39,007 nucleotides of DNA from Bradyrhizobium sp. MOS002 (GTDB lineage: Bacteria; Pseudomonadota; Alphaproteobacteria; Rhizobiales; Xanthobacteraceae): the NCBI RefSeq assembly GCF_003020115.1, contig NZ_PYFX01000028.1, positions 1 through 39,007 on the forward strand, read 5' to 3'. Positions 34,869 through 39,007 of this stretch are shown in pieces (positions within the stretch are counted from its first letter, which is position 1; each line of letters opens with the position of its first letter). The notes under the pieces were generated by a model. That model was not told where the DNA came from. It made no database searches and saw only the letters and a program-made list of their open reading frames with translations. A program made the position numbers and the translations under genes.

Positions 34869-35327
34869 TTATGGTCTATTCCGCTCTGAGCCGAGCGGTC
34901 CCGGCGCAAAGGGATGGCGCGATCGCGAACGGCCGTCGAGCCCCTTGGGCAGCTTGTCGGCATTCAGCTTCAAGACCGCACGTCTGGCGTCAGCGGCCGG
35001 CACCTCGTCCTGGCTGTAGATGAGCGTCGCCTCGAAGGTCACATCGGGGGCCTGCTCGGCCGTTCCGGAATAGGTCGCCATCGCGCCGCTGCACACGCCT
35101 GAGAGCTTGACCTCGACCTCGTCGAGCCCGAACACGGTCGGCGGCCCCTTGGCATGTCGCCGCGTGGTCAGAACCGCCGTAAAGCGCTGCTCGTCGATTC
35201 GGTAAGAGCCGCCATACGTGAAGAAGCTGTCGCTGCCGGAGATTCGTCCCTCCGCCAGATGCACGACGCCAGTGCCCTGACCGCGCGGGGTCCTGAACCA
35301 GGCAACATATTTGCCGTCTCTCAGCAT
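34869..35327 (-). CDS. GrlR-like regulatory protein
   Basis: About 152 residues from the ATG at 35325-35327, with GGTGGA seven bases upstream; an in-frame ATG at 35361-35363 would add 12 residues. MLRDGKYVAWFRTPRGQGTGVV, GSDSFFTYGGSY, LTTRRHAKGPPTVFGLDEVEVKL and FEATLI follow the GrlR fold, a small beta-barrel known from the enteropathogenic type III secretion regulator and found in many rhizobia in other contexts. The C-terminal 45 residues extend beyond the family core and are basic. Convergent with galE. Partner and role here are unknown. Confidence 0.75.
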   Translation of the reverse strand: MLRDGKYVAWFRTPRGQGTGVVHLAEGRISGSDSFFTYGGSYRIDEQRFTAVLTTRRHAKGPPTVFGLDEVEVKLSGVCSGAMATYSGTAEQAPDVTFEATLIYSQDEVPAADARRAVLKLNADKLPKGLDGRSRSRHPFAPGPLGSERNRP

Positions 35328-35955
35328 GAAAACATCCACCGTAAAACTCAAACGTATTTGCAACCAACACTAGGGCGCGACAATGATCCGCGCGGAGAGC
35401 ATTCCGCCACGGTTAACACCCGGCAAAGCCGGCCGGTCAAATTGCTGCCGACGCGCAGCGACGCGGGCGGGCGGGCGCACGCTCCCCTCGTGCAGCGGGC
35501 AAGAAAGCTGGACCTCCTTGCGCACCGCGCTCAAAACAATCGGCTTGCCGACGTCGTTTGGCAGCTTGGATAGAACCGCTGTCAACTCCAGTCAGTTCGT
35601 GACAGCTAGCCTTCCTGTCGCGCTGGGGAGGAAGTGGTCGAGATCGCCGCCGGTCAGCAGGCGACGCCGTATCATAGGACCGAGGCCACGCTCGCGCCTA
35701 TTATAGAGAGTGCAGCGGAGGGCTACCCGGCCGAGGACCGTTCGGTCGAGGCCATCCCAGCCGAATGAAATTATCCATCCGGCCAACAGCCTGCCGGCGC
35801 ACTGTTTTCTCCGGTCGCGGGTTTGAACCTCTTCCTGATAGAGTGCACCAATATCTAAGAGTGATTCCGGTCACACTTGCCTGGGCGTTTCGCTGCTAAG
35901 CATCGGGCCTGGACGGGGACCGGGCAAGTATCGGTCGAATTGGATGAGAAATCCC
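35328..35955. promoter_or_regulatory. Intergenic region upstream of the secreted protein and cyclase
   Basis: About 630 bases, flanked by divergent genes. Short frames in it show no features. It probably holds promoters for both sides, but no site could be assigned. Confidence 0.35.
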
Positions 35956-36627
35956 ATGAAAAGCCTGATCGGCGCTGTTGTCGGCGCGTGCTGTCTTGCT
36001 GCCCCCGCTTTGGCGGAGACCCCGGCCGCCATCGTCGAGGACGTGCAAGGCAAGGTCGACGGTGTCGCGTTCATGGATTATGTGGCGCCGGGCAAGATCA
36101 TCAAGCTTGGGCCCAAGGCAACAATTACGCTCAGCTATCTCAAATCGTGCCAGCGCGAGACCATCAGCGAAGGCGTCGTCATGGTCGGCACCGAGCAGAG
36201 CACCGTGCAGCTCGGCGAGGTCAAGCGGGAAAAGGTGCCCTGCGATACCAACGCGGCAAAACTATCGGAGCGCGAGGCAAACCAGAGTGCCGCGACGACC
36301 TTTCGCACCATGCGGTCGGACGCCAAGGGCAACGCTCCGGCCAAGCTGCCGACGCTCTACGGCGTCGCGCCGTTGGTGCAGGCCAAGAGCGGCAGCACCC
36401 TGGTGATCGAACGCACCGACGGCAAGGAGCCCACGATCAGCGTGCCGCTCAAGAGCGAGACGATGGTCGGAGGCAAGTTCTATGACTTCGCCAAGGCCGG
36501 AAAGTCGCTGACGCCGGGCGGCAGCTATCTCGCCATCCTCGGCACCAAGCGTTACGCCTTCCAGGTCGACCCCAGCGCCACGTCGTCGCCGACGCCGATC
36601 GTCGGGCGCCTGCTGCGGCTCGAATAG
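35956..36627 (+). CDS. Secreted beta-rich protein (possible FecR-like) paired with the cyclase
   Basis: About 223 residues from the ATG at 35956, with GGATGAGA upstream; an in-frame ATG at 35944 is an alternative. The signal peptide is SLIGAVVGACCLAAPALAE. The mature protein opens with IVEDVQGKVDGV, then VAPGKIIKLGPKATITLSYL. This recalls FecR-type periplasmic domains (an opening GxV strand, a 'G-x-I-xLG' turn and an ordered beta fold), though the match is loose. Two cysteines (in LKSCQRE and VPCDTN) may pair. It precedes the CHASE2-cyclase by 18 bases, so the two are likely co-expressed. It could present a periplasmic signal to the CHASE2 domain; this is inference. Confidence 0.72.
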   Translation: MKSLIGAVVGACCLAAPALAETPAAIVEDVQGKVDGVAFMDYVAPGKIIKLGPKATITLSYLKSCQRETISEGVVMVGTEQSTVQLGEVKREKVPCDTNAAKLSEREANQSAATTFRTMRSDAKGNAPAKLPTLYGVAPLVQAKSGSTLVIERTDGKEPTISVPLKSETMVGGKFYDFAKAGKSLTPGGSYLAILGTKRYAFQVDPSATSSPTPIVGRLLRLE

Positions 36628-36645
36628 GCAGCTAGCGACGGGGCG

Positions 36646-38796
36646 ATGCGGCGGATCGGCAGACGGGACATTGTTGCAGCGATCCTGATTGCGCTTCTTG
36701 CAGGCGCCGTCGTCACGTCTCCACCGCTCCAGACGCTGCAAGGCCTGTCGCTCGACATCCTCACAGCACTGCGCGGCAAGCTCGTCGGCGACCGCCGCGA
36801 TCCCGCGGCATCACCGGTCGTCGTCGTGGCCATCGACGGCGAGACCTACGACACGCCGCCGTTCAAGGGATCGCCGACGCAGACCTGGACGCGCGAGATC
36901 GGCCGGGTTCTCGGCAGCATCGACGACGGCGGTGCCCGGGCGATCGGCTTCGACGTCATCTTCCCGAGTTCGATCGAGCAGTCTGAGATTCCCTTCGGCG
37001 ACGCGTCGCTGGGCAGCCGCATGAGAGGCTTCGATCGGGACTATCTCATCGCCCTGCGGAAGCTTTCCGACAGCGGCAAGCTGGTGCTCGGCGAGATCCT
37101 GAGCAACGACCATCAGGAAAGGCCCGACCGCGCGCAGCAATTGGCGGTGAGAAACAATATCCGCGCCCTCAACGTCCATACCGACACCGACGACGTGATC
37201 CGGCGGATGCCGCTGAGCTTCTCGATCGACGGCAAGCCGGTCCCCGCGATGGCGGTCGAACTCGCCGCGCGCGCTCTCGCCGGAAAGCCCGAGATTGCAC
37301 CGTCCGGGGCGACCGAATTGTCCGGTTACGCAATTCCGAGCGCGGTACCGAATACACTGACGCTCAATTTTCGAGGACTGGGCCGCGACATCCCGGCTTT
37401 CTCCTTCGCCGATCTGCGAGCCTGCGTCGAAAAAGGCGACCGCGATTTCTTCCGCCGCGCCTTCGGCGGCAAAGTCGTGCTGCTCGGCACCGCCCTGAAT
37501 TTCGATGATCGCAAGCTCACCTCGATGCGACTGTCCGGCGGATATGACGGAACGCCGGGGCCACGATGCGCCCAGCCCGCCCCGGCAAGCACCGTACAAA
37601 AGGCCCGCAGCGACATCGCCGGTGTCTTCGTGCATGCCAACGCGGTGCGAAATCTGATCGAACGCGATGCGGTGACCGAGCTCGGCTTTCCACTGCGGAG
37701 CATTCTCACGATCGTGTTCGCGGCGATCGTGGCCTGCGCGGCCTGCGTGCTCGCACCGGGTGGCGCACTGATCGCATGGCTCGGCCTCACCGCGGTATAC
37801 GCCGCTATGGCCGTCGGTGCATTCGTCCATGCCTTGGCGCTGCCGCTGACGGAGCCGGCACTCGCAAGCCTCGCCGCGCTCGCGATGATGATTGGCTACC
37901 GTTTCGTTCTGGCCGATCGTGACGAACGTTTCCTGCGCAAGAGCTTTGCGTTCTATCTCGCCCCCGAAGTGATCGACACCATGGTTGCCTCCGGCAAGAT
38001 GCCGGCGCTCGGCGGCGAAATGCGCAACATCACCATGTTCTTCTCCGACCTGAGCGGCTTCTCCTCCATCGCCGAGACGATGACGCCGGGCGAACTGGTG
38101 ACGCTGATGAACGAATATCTGTCGGCCATGACCGACATCATCGAGAGCCATGGCGGCTATGTCGACAAATATATCGGCGATTCCATCGTCGCCATGTTCG
38201 GTGCGCCCGCCGACGATCCCGCGCATGCGCGCCACGCCGTCCATGCCGCGCTGAAGTGTCACGCAAAGCTGGCAGAGCTCAACGCCGGCAGCGCCGCTTT
38301 CGCCGGCCGCGGCCTGTCGCACCGCATCGGGCTCAACAGCGGCGAGGCCGTGGTCGGCAATATCGGCTCCCGCCGCCGTTTCAATTACACCGTGATGAGC
38401 GACACCGTGAACGTCGCTTCGCGGCTCGAAGGCGCCAATAAATACTACGGCACCGCAATCATGGCCTCGGAATCAACGATGGCGCAGACCGGCGACGGCT
38501 TCGCCTGGCGGGAACTCGATGCGATCCGGGTGCTGGGGCGCGGCGAGGCGATCAGGGTATTCGAGCCGCTCGCGGACAAAGGCGCGGAGAGCGCCGGGCA
38601 GATACAGGTGGCCACGGCTTACGCGGAAGGGCTGGCCTTCTGGCGGGCGCGGGAGTTCGCAAAGGCGGCTGACGCGTTCGAGGGCGTAGCCAGGACTGAT
38701 CCACCATCGTCGAAGTTCGCGAAACGCGCGAGGGCGCTCATCGAAAATCCTCCCCTGCCAGAGTGGACGCCGGTCAATACGCTGGAAGGGAAATAA
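36646..38796 (+). CDS. CHASE2-domain adenylate cyclase (class III)
   Basis: A 716-residue membrane receptor cyclase. A helix near residues 8-25 anchors a periplasmic CHASE2 sensor domain (about 30-345). Three closely spaced helices follow (about 350-425), then a cytoplasmic class III cyclase domain. Metal-binding residues are D468 (FFSDLSGF) and D512 (YIGDSIV). K508 and D586 (SDTVN) are the adenine-specifying pair, and N589 and R593 are the transition-state residues. All key residues are present, so it should make cAMP. The C-terminal 60 residues after ALADKG look helical and TPR-like (EGLAFWRAREFAKAADAFEG). It should turn a periplasmic cue into cAMP. Confidence 0.93.
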   Translation: MRRIGRRDIVAAILIALLAGAVVTSPPLQTLQGLSLDILTALRGKLVGDRRDPAASPVVVVAIDGETYDTPPFKGSPTQTWTREIGRVLGSIDDGGARAIGFDVIFPSSIEQSEIPFGDASLGSRMRGFDRDYLIALRKLSDSGKLVLGEILSNDHQERPDRAQQLAVRNNIRALNVHTDTDDVIRRMPLSFSIDGKPVPAMAVELAARALAGKPEIAPSGATELSGYAIPSAVPNTLTLNFRGLGRDIPAFSFADLRACVEKGDRDFFRRAFGGKVVLLGTALNFDDRKLTSMRLSGGYDGTPGPRCAQPAPASTVQKARSDIAGVFVHANAVRNLIERDAVTELGFPLRSILTIVFAAIVACAACVLAPGGALIAWLGLTAVYAAMAVGAFVHALALPLTEPALASLAALAMMIGYRFVLADRDERFLRKSFAFYLAPEVIDTMVASGKMPALGGEMRNITMFFSDLSGFSSIAETMTPGELVTLMNEYLSAMTDIIESHGGYVDKYIGDSIVAMFGAPADDPAHARHAVHAALKCHAKLAELNAGSAAFAGRGLSHRIGLNSGEAVVGNIGSRRRFNYTVMSDTVNVASRLEGANKYYGTAIMASESTMAQTGDGFAWRELDAIRVLGRGEAIRVFEPLADKGAESAGQIQVATAYAEGLAFWRAREFAKAADAFEGVARTDPPSSKFAKRARALIENPPLPEWTPVNTLEGK

Positions 38797-38880
38797 CGGT
38801 CTTCGCGCGGCACGACGGCGCTCCCTTAACCCTTGTGCAGGGTAATCGCATATGAGGTCTCAGCGGCGCCTGAGCGAGCG

Positions 38881-38925
38881 CCTCGTCCTTCGAGACGCTT
38901 GCTTCGCAAGCTCCTGAGAGCCTGA
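38881..38925. repeat. Bradyrhizobium-type intergenic palindromic repeat
   Basis: An imperfect palindrome after the cyclase gene with the core GCTTGC-TTC-GCAAGC (38897-38911), flanked on the left by CCTCGTCCTTCGAGAC and on the right by a degraded CTCCTGAG arm. From memory, closely similar elements occur in many copies between genes in Bradyrhizobium genomes; I could not check this. The right arm here is diverged. Confidence 0.5.
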
Positions 38926-38996
38926 CCGGAAAAGGGTGAGCGGCTTTGGCTGGCCTGTGATTCCTTCGGATTTGCAAAGATTCGAGGGAGGACACC

Positions 38997-39007
38997 ATGC
39001 CATGGAC
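38997..39007 (+). CDS. Start of a gene running off the right edge
   Basis: An ATG at 38997 with a strong GAGGGAGG ribosome site just upstream. Only three full codons (M-P-W) are inside the window, so nothing can be said about the product. Confidence 0.5.

Noticed and set aside
35592..35786. Possible fragment of a decayed gene, left-facing
   Set aside because: The 64-residue translation looked faintly protein-like, but no family, ribosome site or neighbour supports it.
36811..38322. Left-facing open frame of 503 residues
   Set aside because: Antisense to the CHASE2-cyclase, whose domains and catalytic residues are intact.
1..39007. Insertion sequences, prophage, tRNA or rRNA genes
   Set aside because: No transposase or integrase motifs, no terminal inverted repeats with target duplications, and no tRNA-like cloverleaf or rRNA sequence was seen on reading both strands by eye; a tool scan would be needed for certainty.

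Overview
The window looks like chromosomal DNA of a GC-rich alphaproteobacterium, most likely Bradyrhizobium or a close relative. The reasons are the codon use, the rhizobial style of the exopolysaccharide genes, the CHASE2-cyclase pair, the small proteins of a kind I associate with Bradyrhizobium, and a palindromic repeat near the right end. This is recognition by eye; no search was run.

About two thirds of it (1-26931) is a Wzx/Wzy-type surface polysaccharide locus. On the left, facing left, are the start of manC (GDP-mannose supply) and a UDP-glucuronate 4-epimerase. A long right-facing block (1445-16582) carries four GT4 glycosyltransferases, a Sec-exported clan GH-A glycosidase, two Wzx-like flippases, a very large repeat-bearing glycosidase with a type I secretion-like C-terminus, and an acyltransferase. 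A compact left-facing block (16598-21368) holds three more acyltransferase-3 proteins and a Wzy-like polymerase. It meets the right-facing block tail to tail with 15 bases between stop codons. Then come a small secreted protein and a Wzc/ExoP-type co-polymerase with a BY-kinase domain (21807-24629), a small membrane protein, and the left-facing priming polyprenyl-phosphate sugar transferase (25501-26931). Together these cover precursor supply, priming, assembly, flipping, polymerisation, chain-length control, decoration and possible trimming. No outer-membrane export channel (Wza/ExoF) and no type I secretion transporter is in the window.

A PPP-family protein phosphatase (27528-28265) lies divergent from the priming transferase. 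The region 28266-33835 is sparse and holds mostly tiny genes. Among them is a duplicated module of a 53-54 residue one-helix membrane protein plus a short RWLELY-type protein; the second copy of the latter is frameshifted. An SD-preceded 44-residue membrane peptide is also there. To the right are galE (33836-34828), a GrlR-like protein, a secreted protein followed by a CHASE2-adenylate cyclase (35956-38796), a palindromic repeat, and the first codons of another gene.

The most unusual object is the 1304-residue protein at 8490-12404: an N-terminal GH-A glycosidase, then four tandem repeats of 154-167 residues, each built from two related halves, then an RTX-like C-terminus. With the Sec-exported glycosidase in the same block, it suggests that one polysaccharide is met by two hydrolases delivered to different places.
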